64,000 nt of DNA from an uncultured Pelagibacteraceae bacterium. Lineage in GTDB: Bacteria; Pseudomonadota; Alphaproteobacteria; Pelagibacterales; Pelagibacteraceae. Where the stretch lies: NCBI GenBank assembly GCA_902591025.1, contig CACIZB010000001.1, forward strand, positions 124,001-188,000. The letters run 5' to 3'. Shown here one piece after another: positions 44,169-51,826 of the stretch (positions are counted from its first letter, which is position 1; every line of letters begins with the position of its first letter). Made by a program: the position numbers and the translations under genes. The notes under the pieces were generated by a model. The model was not told where the DNA came from and made no database searches. It worked only from the letters and a program-made list of their open reading frames with translations.

Positions 44169-44645
44169 TCAAATTGAACTTCCTAGAGGTTCTGGACTTG
44201 ACACCATTGTAGTCAACCAACAGTTTTTTAAAGGTCCATCACCAGTATATTTTTCAACCTGCCAATTGAATTTATGATAAATTTTTTCTTTATCTAACAA
44301 AATAACCTCAAATTGCACCCAATCATCTCCACTCGTAACTTGTGTAACAGTATGGCTTAAATGATTTATCATCATTTTATAATTGTTTCCTTTTATCATT
44401 CTTTTAAATTTCTCGAGAGGACCTGTGGCTTTTTTATTGTTTGGATGAGCGAAATTCCAAGTTTGCTCAATTCCACTATCTTCAAATCCGTCATTATTCT
44501 TTTGTAAACTTTTTAATTGTATCTTAACAACTTCAGAAGGATTAATTTGACTATTTGGCTTAAGTAATTCTGCTTTCGAAATTGAAATTGAGACAAAAAA
44601 GAATATTAAAAACTTAAATACAGTTAGCAGTTTTTTGGACATCAT
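44169..44645 (-). CDS. Secreted DUF4864 protein
   Basis: 158 residues with signal peptide (LTVFKFLIFFFVSISISKA) and the DUF4864 layout: IQLKSLQKNNDGFEDSGIEQTWNFAHPNNKKATGPLEKF, then a beta-rich half ending KNCWLTTMV. It probably adopts an NTF2-like fold (inference). Function unknown. Its start lies inside the 3' end of the upstream NAD(P)H oxidoreductase gene (overlap about 30 bases); the second Met (MSKKLL) is an equally good start. Confidence 0.75.
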   Translation of the reverse strand: MMSKKLLTVFKFLIFFFVSISISKAELLKPNSQINPSEVVKIQLKSLQKNNDGFEDSGIEQTWNFAHPNNKKATGPLEKFKRMIKGNNYKMMINHLSHTVTQVTSGDDWVQFEVILLDKEKIYHKFNWQVEKYTGDGPLKNCWLTTMVSSPEPLGSSI

Positions 44646-45183
44646 CTAAGAACTTATTCCTTTTTTTATCACCTACAAAAGGTACAGCAAAGTATCTTCT
44701 ATATATAACATCCGTTATGCCGCATATATTGAATACTCCTCGTCTTAACCTTTTTGTTGGCATGTTTAGAAAAAAAGTCCTTACTGCAAACTGGGGAGAT
44801 CCATAAGTACAAAATACCACTGCTTTTTTTCCTTTTAAATTACCAATAGGATATCCGTAATTTCCAAATAATTTTTTAAATTTGAATGCCCATGGTGGAG
44901 CCAAGACTTTATCTATCCAACCCTCAACAATTGCCGGCATTCTGAAATTCCAAATTGGTGCAATTAGCACTATCACATCAGAGTTTTCTATCCTTTTTCT
45001 GTGATCTAATGTCTGATTGTCTGGTTCTTCACCAGAAAAAACTGGGTCAAACTTTTCTTTATAAAGGTCAACAATATCAATTTCATGCCCATTATTTTTT
45101 ACTGTTTCAATGAACCTATCTCTAATAGCCGAATTAAAAGATTTTTCATTATAATGTCCATATACTACAAATATTTTTTTCAT
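44614..45183 (-). CDS. Flavodoxin-fold NAD(P)H:quinone oxidoreductase-like protein
   Basis: 189 residues of the MdaB/NQO-type family. FVVYGHYNEKSFNSAIRDRF binds the flavin phosphate and APIWNFRMPAIVEGWIDKVL is the conserved active-site segment (P-x-W-x-x-x-P-A). It probably performs two-electron quinone reduction. It overlaps the CoA-binding protein gene by 4 bases and the DUF4864 gene by about 30. Confidence 0.85.
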   Translation of the reverse strand: MKKIFVVYGHYNEKSFNSAIRDRFIETVKNNGHEIDIVDLYKEKFDPVFSGEEPDNQTLDHRKRIENSDVIVLIAPIWNFRMPAIVEGWIDKVLAPPWAFKFKKLFGNYGYPIGNLKGKKAVVFCTYGSPQFAVRTFFLNMPTKRLRRGVFNICGITDVIYRRYFAVPFVGDKKRNKFLDDVQKTANCI

Positions 45184-45584
45184 TTTTTCAAAAATTTTTC
45201 AAATTCTATTTTTGTACATTTATTTTCAATATAAAAAATATTATTTGCTTCAACAATTTCTCTTGCTTTATTATTAGATATATCTAATTGTAACCATAAA
45301 ACTTTTGCACCAACTTTTACTGCATCTTTTGCTATCTCAACGACTTCATTGGAGGGTCTAAAGACATTGACTATTTCTACTGGTTTCTTTATGTCTGAAA
45401 TTTTTTCATAAACATCCTCGTTCAATATTTTCTCGTCTTTAATTGAAGGATTAACCGGATAAACTTTAAATCCATATTCTTGAAGATATTTCATGACAAC
45501 AGTCGATGTTTTTTTTAAATCCTTGCTTGCCCCAATCAAAGCAATACTTTTATATTTTGATAAAATTTCTTTTGTACTAATCAT
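45180..45584 (-). CDS. CoA-binding domain protein (succinyl-CoA ligase-like Rossmann fold)
   Basis: A single CoA-binding domain of about 134 residues from MISTKEIL. IALIGASKDLKKTSTVVMKYLQEYGFKVYPVNP is the nucleotide-binding half and KVLWLQLDISNNKAREI the C-terminal strand-helix. The longer frame starting 66 bases earlier would overlap the enoyl-CoA hydratase gene and adds no family sequence. It may bind CoA or nucleotide; no ligase partner is present. Confidence 0.85.
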   Translation of the reverse strand: MISTKEILSKYKSIALIGASKDLKKTSTVVMKYLQEYGFKVYPVNPSIKDEKILNEDVYEKISDIKKPVEIVNVFRPSNEVVEIAKDAVKVGAKVLWLQLDISNNKAREIVEANNIFYIENKCTKIEFEKFLKK

Positions 45585-45588
45585 CTTT

Positions 45589-46365
45589 TTATCTATCTTT
45601 CCAGACAGGTTTTCTTTTTTCGAGAAATGCTGATATTCCCTCTTTTGCATCCATTGCCAACATATTAATTGTCATCATCTTACTAGTATAAGCGTAAGCT
45701 TTATCTAAAGGCATTTCTAACTGTTTATAAAAAGTTTGTTTTCCAATTTTGATTGTAAGATTTGATTTTGATGCAATTTTTTTTGCAATTTTGAAGACCT
45801 CAGAATCTAATTTAGACTTTGGAAAATAATCATTAATTAAACCCAGCTCTTTTGCAAATTTTGCTTTGATAGGTTCTCCAGTTAAAAGCATTTTCATCAT
45901 AGGTTTTCTATTCATCTTCCTGCTGACGGCAACCATTGGCGTGCTACAAAATAATCCAATATTAACTCCTGGTGTAGCAAATAATGCGTCCTTGGAACTA
46001 TAAGCAAGATCACAACTTGCAACTAGCTGACAACCTGCAGCATAAGCCGCTCCGTGTACCTTTGCAATTACTGGTTTCTTTCCCTCTACAATTTGAAGCA
46101 TTAATTTTGAGCAAAGATTAAAAAGTTTTTGATATTTTTCTTTTTTTTTTAAACTTTTTACCTCTTTAAGATTATGTCCTGCACTAAAGCCCTTCCCTGA
46201 TCCTTCAATTACAATTACTTTTATATTTTTATTTTTGTCTAATCTTTTTAATACATTAATAAGATCAGTAAGATTTTTAAATGATAAAGAATTATATGTT
46301 TTTGGATCATTTATAATTACTCTTGCAATTTCTTTATATTGGTAGATTACCCTTATATTGCTCAT
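45589..46365 (-). CDS. Enoyl-CoA hydratase/isomerase family protein
   Basis: 258-residue crotonase-fold protein. GKGFSAGHNLKEV and VHGAAYAAGCQLVASCDLAYSSKDALFATPGVNIGLFC form the oxyanion hole, and the C-terminal FLEKRKPVWKDR is typical. The catalytic Glu of classic hydratases at the second position is not obvious in the latter segment, so isomerase or hydrolase activity is possible. The gene lies within the minus run headed by the kinase-like gene. Confidence 0.87.
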   Translation of the reverse strand: MSNIRVIYQYKEIARVIINDPKTYNSLSFKNLTDLINVLKRLDKNKNIKVIVIEGSGKGFSAGHNLKEVKSLKKKEKYQKLFNLCSKLMLQIVEGKKPVIAKVHGAAYAAGCQLVASCDLAYSSKDALFATPGVNIGLFCSTPMVAVSRKMNRKPMMKMLLTGEPIKAKFAKELGLINDYFPKSKLDSEVFKIAKKIASKSNLTIKIGKQTFYKQLEMPLDKAYAYTSKMMTINMLAMDAKEGISAFLEKRKPVWKDR

Positions 46366-46373
46366 TAAAAAAT

Positions 46374-46748
46374 TTACTTAAGCTTTCCTTCTTCTCTCAT
46401 TTTCGCTCTTATCTTTGTGGCGGATATTTCTTGTATCTCTTTTGATAATTCAATTTCCTCTATTTTATACCCTACTCCACGACCATAACAAATGTTGGTT
46501 ATGTTAGGAACTAGCATAATCTTAAAACGACCTTCAAATTCTGGGTTTAATCTCTCCTCAATATTTTTTTTTACTGTTTCAAAATCAAATGGGTTATCGT
46601 CAACCCCTTGAACATCTCTAATTTGAATACAAACTTGACCTGTTTTTTTTATTATTTCTTTAAATAAAGTGTAGTGACCCTCATGAAATGGTTGCCATCT
46701 ACCTAACATTTGTGCAGTTGGTTTCTTATTATCCCATCTATAAGACAT
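46374..46748 (-). CDS. Small HxGH nucleotidyltransferase (NMN/cytidylyltransferase-like)
   Basis: 124 residues of the cytidylyltransferase/NMNAT superfamily. LGRWQPFHEGHYTLF has the nucleotide-binding HxGH motif (residues about 15-29) and ISATKIRAKMREEG near the end is the ISxTxxR-type motif that contacts phosphate. It is smaller than NadD/NadM proteins (about 170-210). The substrate is unknown. Its ATG overlaps the stop of the APS-kinase-like gene (TAATG), so the two proteins are made together. Confidence 0.8.
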   Translation of the reverse strand: MSYRWDNKKPTAQMLGRWQPFHEGHYTLFKEIIKKTGQVCIQIRDVQGVDDNPFDFETVKKNIEERLNPEFEGRFKIMLVPNITNICYGRGVGYKIEEIELSKEIQEISATKIRAKMREEGKLK

Positions 46749-47155
46749 TATTTGATTTCCTTTAAAATTTTAGGTGCCCAATTTTTAGCATCCTTAGTGG
46801 TGACATGATAGTTAAACTTTTCAGGTTTAACAAACATCTTATTTGTATCCTCAAATCTGCCCTCTTTAATAGTGTCCATCCAGATGATATAATCAGCTGG
46901 GAACAAAGCTCTTGCTTCAGGTGTTGGGCATATAAAGTCTGCAACTACATAATTCCCTTCATCTCGCAATTTAATTGCAAAATCTGCCATTCTTTTAGCT
47001 TGTCTTTTCCGCCCCTCTTCTGAAAAGTCCCAGTCATTTGCCTCTTTTCTTACTTCGTCAGCATTTAACCTTTTTGCATTAAGCATCGGACCAATTTCAT
47101 TGGCTAAAGTTGTTTTTCCTGATCCAGGTAGGCCCATAATTAATATAATCTTCAT
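46748..47155 (-). CDS. APS-kinase-like P-loop kinase
   Basis: 135 residues from the internal ATG (MKIILIMGLPGSGKTT); the longer frame adds 13 residues that do not fit the family. The P-loop is GLPGSGKTT, LNADEVRKEANDWDFSEEGRKRQAKRMADFA parallels the CysC DGDxxR and FSxxxR segments, and ADFICPTPEAR parallels FISPxRxxR. It is shorter than CysC (about 200 residues). SAR11 lacks ordinary assimilatory sulfate reduction, so PAPS formation for cysteine synthesis is unlikely; with the coupled nucleotidyltransferase it may phosphorylate another small molecule. Confidence 0.75.
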   Translation of the reverse strand: MKIILIMGLPGSGKTTLANEIGPMLNAKRLNADEVRKEANDWDFSEEGRKRQAKRMADFAIKLRDEGNYVVADFICPTPEARALFPADYIIWMDTIKEGRFEDTNKMFVKPEKFNYHVTTKDAKNWAPKILKEIK

Positions 47156-47246
47156 ACTGAATTCATAGTTAGCAACAGGACTAAATTTAATCAACTAATA
47201 ATGTTAAAGCTAATTGTTGAATTTCTTTGACAGCTTTTTTAAAAAA

Positions 47247-47252
47247 TATAAT
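47247..47252 (+). promoter_or_regulatory. -10 box of a short-leader promoter for the metF-like gene
   Basis: A perfect TATAAT lies 10 bases before the metF-like ATG, which predicts a transcript starting only about 4 bases upstream. TTGACA at 47227-47232 is 14 bases further up, shorter than the ideal 17. No ribosome-binding site is seen between the -10 and the ATG. Confidence 0.55.
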
Positions 47253-47262
47253 GATCTAAATA

Positions 47263-47991
47263 ATGAATTTTTCTTTGGAAATTAGTCCTACAACCGATAT
47301 CGATTCTGTGCCAGCGATAAAAGATGTTTACATCACTATGTTACCTGGTGGAGATTACAAAGATACTGCTCAACAAGCAGTTGAACTTGTAAAAAAAGGG
47401 TTCAACCCAGTCCCTCACTTTCCCGCGAGATCCATGCACAACGAAAAAGAGCTCAAAAATTATGTAGACATTTGTAAAGACGGTGGGGTGAAGCAAGTAT
47501 TAATTATAGGTGGTGGAAGAGAACCAGTTGGAAAATTTGATAGCTCTTATCAACTATTAGAAACAGGTTATTTTGAAAAAATGAAGATAGGAATTGCTGG
47601 ACACCCTGAGGGTAGTCCTGATATATCGGATGCAGAGTTAGAAAAAGCTATGATAGATAAAAAGCCTTATGCTGATTATATTGTGACCCAATGGTTGCTA
47701 GATCCTCAGCCTATCATAGATTTTATATCAAAACAAAGCGTGCCAGTTCATGTTGGAATTACTGGGCCTCTTAAGATATCGAGCTTGATTAAATTTGCCA
47801 ATATTGTTGGAGCAAAAAATTCCTTAAATTTTCTTAAATCTAATTTTAGTAAGGCTTTAGATTTATTGAAACCTAAAGACCCTAATGATTTAATTGGGAA
47901 AGTTAAATCGCATACAGATTTCTTCCACATTTATACATTCGGCGGCTTGAAGGAAACTAACAAGTGGTTGAAGGAGAATAGTTATGTCTAA
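47263..47991 (+). CDS. metF: Methylenetetrahydrofolate reductase-like protein
   Basis: 242 residues, shorter than E. coli MetF (296). The N-terminus MNFSLEISPTT matches the FSFEFFPP start of the MTHFR barrel with a catalytic Glu. Further matches are VYITMLPGGDYKDT, PVPHFPARS, VLIIGGGREPVG, IGIAGHPEGSPD (GxYPExH region) and TQWLLD (QxFFD region). Together with the overlapping DmdA/GcvT-like gene it can move methyl groups on tetrahydrofolate toward 5,10-methylene-THF. The SAR11 pair is known from one-carbon oxidation work. Confidence 0.85.
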   Translation: MNFSLEISPTTDIDSVPAIKDVYITMLPGGDYKDTAQQAVELVKKGFNPVPHFPARSMHNEKELKNYVDICKDGGVKQVLIIGGGREPVGKFDSSYQLLETGYFEKMKIGIAGHPEGSPDISDAELEKAMIDKKPYADYIVTQWLLDPQPIIDFISKQSVPVHVGITGPLKISSLIKFANIVGAKNSLNFLKSNFSKALDLLKPKDPNDLIGKVKSHTDFFHIYTFGGLKETNKWLKENSYV

Positions 47992-49342
47992 AGAATTTGA
48001 CTATACTAAATTAAAACATGTTACTTCAGTTGATCAATCAGATCGAAAAGTACCATATAACTTAAGGCAAAGTGGACCAACAAAAGTTGAAATGTTAATA
48101 TCAACAAGAGTAAGAAAATCACCTTATTGGCATTTATCTATGCAAGCAGGATGTTGGAGAGCAACTGTTTACAACCGAATTTATCATCCTAGAGGATATG
48201 TAAAACCTGAAGATGGTGGAGCAATGGTTGAATATAATGCAATTGTTAATCATGTTACAATGTGGAATGTAGCTGTTGAAAGACAAATACAGGTTAAAGG
48301 ACCAGATGCAGAAAAATTTGTTGATTATGTTATCACAAGAGATGCAACAAAAATTTCACCCATGAGAGCAAGGTATGTAATATTATGTAACGCTTATGGT
48401 GGGGTTTTAAATGATCCTATTCTTTTGAGGATATCAAAAGATGAATTTTGGTTTTCTCTATCAGACTCTGATATTGGTATGTATCTTCAAGGTGTAAATG
48501 CTGATGGAAGATTTAATTGTACTATTGAGGAAATTGATGCATGCCCTGTTCAAATTCAAGGACCAAAATCAAAAGCATTGATGAAAGATTTATTAGGTGA
48601 CCAAGTCGATTTAGATAATATGCCTTTTTATGGTTTAGCAGAAGTTAAAGTTGCTGGAAGAAGTTGTGTAATTTCTCAATCAGGTTTTTCTGGTGAAGCA
48701 GGTTATGAAATATATTTGAGAGATGCAACTTTATACGCAGATGAAATGTGGAATGCAGTTCTTGATGCGGGAAAAAAACATAATTTAATGGTTATTGCAC
48801 CTGCTCATCATCGAAGAATTCAAGCTGGAATTCTTTCTTGGGGTCAAGATATGGATCAACAACATAATCCTTATCAATGTAATTTAGGTTATCAAGTTTC
48901 TTTATCTGGTAAAGGCGAATGGAATAAAAAAGCTGATTATGTTGGTAAGGCAGTATTAGAGAAAATGGGTGCAGAAATAAGAGCAGGAAAAAAACCATAT
49001 AAACTTCAATTAGTTGGAATGGAGTTAGGTGGCAAACCAATTGACGATTATGCGCCTGACTTTTGGTTAGTATCACCGGAAGGTGGTGGAGATCCAGTTG
49101 GATTTATTACTTCACCGTGGTGGCATCCTGAAAAGAAAAAAAATATAGCTATGGGATATGTTCCTTTCGATGGAACTTTAAATCCTAATGGATTTCCAAA
49201 AAATAAAATTGGAACTAAATTTAAAGTTCATTTGCCTGAAAAATATTCAGAAAGTCCAGGTAAACCAGTTAATGCGGTAATTGTTGATATTCCATTCAAA
49301 GAGTCATTTAATGCTAATACTAGAGAAGTCGTAAAAGGTTAA
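47984..49342 (+). CDS. DmdA/GcvT-like tetrahydrofolate-dependent demethylase
   Basis: 452 residues of the aminomethyltransferase family. RVRKSPYWHLSMQAGCWRATVYNRIYHPRGY resembles the start of DmdA (R-x-R-x-[ST]-P), followed by VAVERQIQVKGPDAEKFVDYVITRD, GGVLNDPI, SGFSGEAGYEIYL and RRIQAGILSWGQDMD. It is longer than true DmdA (about 370) and closer in size to LigM-type O-demethylases. Likely function: transfer of a methyl group from a methylated substrate to THF. The substrate is not certain, so I give no gene symbol. A strong terminator follows. Confidence 0.8.
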   Translation: MSKEFDYTKLKHVTSVDQSDRKVPYNLRQSGPTKVEMLISTRVRKSPYWHLSMQAGCWRATVYNRIYHPRGYVKPEDGGAMVEYNAIVNHVTMWNVAVERQIQVKGPDAEKFVDYVITRDATKISPMRARYVILCNAYGGVLNDPILLRISKDEFWFSLSDSDIGMYLQGVNADGRFNCTIEEIDACPVQIQGPKSKALMKDLLGDQVDLDNMPFYGLAEVKVAGRSCVISQSGFSGEAGYEIYLRDATLYADEMWNAVLDAGKKHNLMVIAPAHHRRIQAGILSWGQDMDQQHNPYQCNLGYQVSLSGKGEWNKKADYVGKAVLEKMGAEIRAGKKPYKLQLVGMELGGKPIDDYAPDFWLVSPEGGGDPVGFITSPWWHPEKKKNIAMGYVPFDGTLNPNGFPKNKIGTKFKVHLPEKYSESPGKPVNAVIVDIPFKESFNANTREVVKG

Positions 49343-49350
49343 TCTTGTTC

Positions 49351-49375
49351 TAGGGGAACTCTTAAAGTTCCCCTA
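49351..49375 (+). terminator. Rho-independent terminator after the demethylase gene
   Basis: Perfect 10-base stem TAGGGGAACT / AGTTCCCCTA with a 5-base loop, then TTTATTT, 8 bases after the stop codon. Confidence 0.9.
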
Positions 49376-49386
49376 TTTATTTCAAA

Positions 49387-49491
49387 ATGACAAATAGTTT
49401 TTTAATTGCAATTTGCATTATAATAATTTTTGCTTTAATAGTATTCCCACTAATTGTTTCTTACATTGAACAAAAAAATAAAAAAAAATAA
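49387..49491 (+). CDS. 34-residue single-pass membrane peptide
   Basis: Frame beginning MTNSFLIAICIIIIFALIVF with one membrane helix and a basic end (EQKNKKK). Its stop is immediately followed by the ATG of the YIP1-family gene, which favours a real coupled gene. No obvious ribosome-binding site precedes it, so confidence is moderate. Confidence 0.45.
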   Translation: MTNSFLIAICIIIIFALIVFPLIVSYIEQKNKKK

Positions 49492-50034
49492 ATGTTTGGT
49501 GAATTTATTGATATAATTTTTAGATCTATAAGATTAGATAAAACTCTTTATAGTGATAATAAAAATTTTACTGAAGCATCCATATATTTTGCTGGGCTCA
49601 TTATGATTTTAGATGGAATTGCTGGTGCAGTCGCTGCAAACACTGTGATTAAAACTGCTATAGGGATGTCGGGACTAACGGCAATAATAACTTGGTTTAT
49701 CTGGGCAATATTTATTTTTGTAATTGGTGTAAAAATATTTCCAGATAAACAAACTAAGGTATCCTTCAAAAAAGTTTTGACTGCAGTTGGTTTTGCCCAT
49801 GCACCTGGGCTTTTAAGATTTTTTGCAGTCACACCAGAATTGATGGTACCAATTATTTTTTTAACTCAATTTTGGATTTTTGCAGCTTTAATAATATCTA
49901 CCAAACAAATACTAAATCTAAAATCAAATTTCAAATCTTTTGGAATTGTATTTTTATCATTTTTAATAATTGCTATTTTATCAATATCTTTTGTTATGAG
50001 CAGAATGAACGCTTTACCAATTAATCATATTTAG
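49492..50034 (+). CDS. YIP1-family membrane protein
   Basis: 180 residues with five membrane segments. The pattern of a soluble N-terminus (EFIDIIFRSIRLDKTLYSDNKN), a Gly/Ala-rich helix pair and the central loop SFKKVLTAVGFAHAPGLLRFF (the YIP1-domain G/Y-x-x-x-P region) fits bacterial YIP1-domain proteins. Function unknown. Its stop overlaps the convergent zinc-ribbon micro-gene by 4 bases. Confidence 0.75.
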   Translation: MFGEFIDIIFRSIRLDKTLYSDNKNFTEASIYFAGLIMILDGIAGAVAANTVIKTAIGMSGLTAIITWFIWAIFIFVIGVKIFPDKQTKVSFKKVLTAVGFAHAPGLLRFFAVTPELMVPIIFLTQFWIFAALIISTKQILNLKSNFKSFGIVFLSFLIIAILSISFVMSRMNALPINHI

Positions 50035-50192
50035 ATTGGAAAAATTGTTTTAGAAATTCTACAAGATTTACATATTTTAAAACCTGTAAGAATTAAATTT
50101 TGTAAAACACTTTCATCTTTTTCTTTACACTCCTCACAAATATTATCTATTTCCTTTTGGTTTTTTTGATTGATATCTTCGTATTCAGTCAT
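50031..50192 (-). CDS. 53-residue zinc-ribbon-like micro-protein
   Basis: Starts MTEYEDINQKNQKEIDNICE and contains two CxxC knuckles, CEEC and CKSC, 23 residues apart, which is the geometry of a small zinc ribbon. The rest is polar. It is convergent with the YIP1-family gene and divergent from purE. No family recognised; four correctly spaced Cys make chance unlikely. Confidence 0.6.
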   Translation of the reverse strand: MTEYEDINQKNQKEIDNICEECKEKDESVLQNLILTGFKICKSCRISKTIFPI

Positions 50193-50282
50193 CTCGATTT
50201 AAGAATATCAGCATGTTTTAAAAATACTATTTATTTTATTGAAATCTTTATTCATTTTTGAAATAAACTTTAGGCAAAAATC

Positions 50283-50774
50283 ATGAAAAAAAATAAAAAT
50301 TATAAAGTCTCAATAGTAATGGGAAGTCAGTCCGACTATAAAGTAATGAAATTAGCCACAAAAATCCTAAAAAATATTGGTGTTAAGTTTGAAACTAGAA
50401 TCATTTCCGCTCATAGAACACCTAAAAGAATGTATGATTTTGCTAATTCTGCTGAAAAAAATAATATTGGTGTAATAATTGCAGGGGCTGGTGGTTCAGC
50501 TCATTTGCCAGGTATGATTGCTTCACTAACATCTATACCTGTTTTAGGAGTTCCAATCGAAGGTAAAAAGCTTAAAGGATTAGATAGTCTATTATCGATA
50601 GTTCAAATGCCAAAAGGTATCCCTGTTGGAACTTTAGCAATAGGTGAAAATGGAGCTGTAAATGCTGCATTATTAGCTACTTCTATAATTTCAAACAATG
50701 ATGCTAAGATAAAAAAAAAATTAGATAATTGGCGATTATCACAAACAAAATCAGTTAAAAAATATCCTAAATAA
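50283..50774 (+). CDS. purE: N5-carboxyaminoimidazole ribonucleotide mutase PurE
   Basis: 163 residues, purine pathway step from N5-CAIR to CAIR. SIVMGSQSDYKVMKLA and ISAHRTPKRMYDFA contain the nucleotide-binding Ser-Asp and catalytic His, and AGAGGSAHLPGMIASLT completes the site. Directly followed by purK 5 bases later. Confidence 0.97.
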   Translation: MKKNKNYKVSIVMGSQSDYKVMKLATKILKNIGVKFETRIISAHRTPKRMYDFANSAEKNNIGVIIAGAGGSAHLPGMIASLTSIPVLGVPIEGKKLKGLDSLLSIVQMPKGIPVGTLAIGENGAVNAALLATSIISNNDAKIKKKLDNWRLSQTKSVKKYPK

Positions 50775-50779
50775 TAAAG

Positions 50780-51826
50780 ATGTCTAAAAAAAATCTGGGT
50801 ATAATAGGTGGGGGTCAATTGGGAAGTATGCTCTCAGACGCAGCAAAAAAATTGAATATAAAAACCGTAGTTTATGCTGATGATATTGATTCTCCAGCGC
50901 AAAATTTTTGTAATGAATTTATTCAAGGAGAATACAGTGACAATGAGAAAATTAAAAAATTTATAAATAAAGTTGATGTTATTACATATGAATTTGAAAA
51001 TATTCCTTATGAAACTCTTGATAAAATGAATCAATTAAAACCTGTATTACCGAAGCCATCAGTAAATAGATTGATACAACATAGAATAGCCGAAAAAGAT
51101 TTTATTAATAAACTTAATATAAGAACAACTAGATATGTTTTGGTAGAAAAAAAAACCGACTTAGAAACTTTAAATGATTTCTTTCCGGGAATTTTAAAAA
51201 CCACAACTATGGGTTATGATGGTAAGGGACAATACCCTATAAAAAAAATTGAAGATTTGGATAATATAAATATCGATTTTTCTAAAGAATATATTCTTGA
51301 AAAATTAGTTAAACTTCAAAAAGAAATATCTGTGATTCTCACTAGATTTGGTAATAATAATTACGAAATATATGAACCCATTGAAAATACCCACCAAAAT
51401 CAAATTTTAAAATATTCAGAAATTCCAGCAAATATCAATAAAAAAATTTTAGATCAATCGAAAGAGTGGGCAACTCGAATTGCAGAAGAATTAAAATATA
51501 TTGGCACTTTATGTGTTGAATTTTTTATTGATAGAAATGAAAATTTATATGTGAATGAGATTGCGCCTAGAGTACACAATTCTGGTCATCTTACAATTAA
51601 CGCATATAATATCAGTCAATTTGAAAATCATGTAAGAGCTGTTTGCTCACTTGAAAAAATTTCTTTAAAAAAATTATCTAATGCAAAAATGATCAACTTA
51701 ATTGGAAAAGAGATCGAACCTTATCGGCAAAATCTCAAATTAAATGAACAAGAGTTCTTCTTTGATTATTTAAAAAAAGAGATTAAAGAAAAAAGAAAAA
51801 TGGGACACATAACAACATTAAAATAA
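50780..51826 (+). CDS. purK: N5-carboxyaminoimidazole ribonucleotide synthase PurK
   Basis: ATP-grasp enzyme of 348 residues that makes N5-CAIR from AIR, bicarbonate and ATP. IIGGGQLGSMLSDAAKKL is the PurK N-terminus, KTTTMGYDGKGQYP is the ATP-grasp loop, and EIAPRVHNSGHLT the C-terminal Mg/substrate motif. Coexpressed with purE and the following acetyltransferase, whose ATG is adjacent. Confidence 0.97.
   Translation: MSKKNLGIIGGGQLGSMLSDAAKKLNIKTVVYADDIDSPAQNFCNEFIQGEYSDNEKIKKFINKVDVITYEFENIPYETLDKMNQLKPVLPKPSVNRLIQHRIAEKDFINKLNIRTTRYVLVEKKTDLETLNDFFPGILKTTTMGYDGKGQYPIKKIEDLDNINIDFSKEYILEKLVKLQKEISVILTRFGNNNYEIYEPIENTHQNQILKYSEIPANINKKILDQSKEWATRIAEELKYIGTLCVEFFIDRNENLYVNEIAPRVHNSGHLTINAYNISQFENHVRAVCSLEKISLKKLSNAKMINLIGKEIEPYRQNLKLNEQEFFFDYLKKEIKEKRKMGHITTLK

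Noticed and set aside
45585-45650. Longer start for the CoA-binding protein
   Set aside because: It overlaps the end of the enoyl-CoA hydratase gene in another frame and adds no domain sequence.
46748-47155. Calling the P-loop protein a true adenylylsulfate kinase CysC
   Set aside because: It is about a third shorter than CysC, and the coupled HxGH protein and organism context do not fit sulfate assimilation; only APS-kinase-like is supported.
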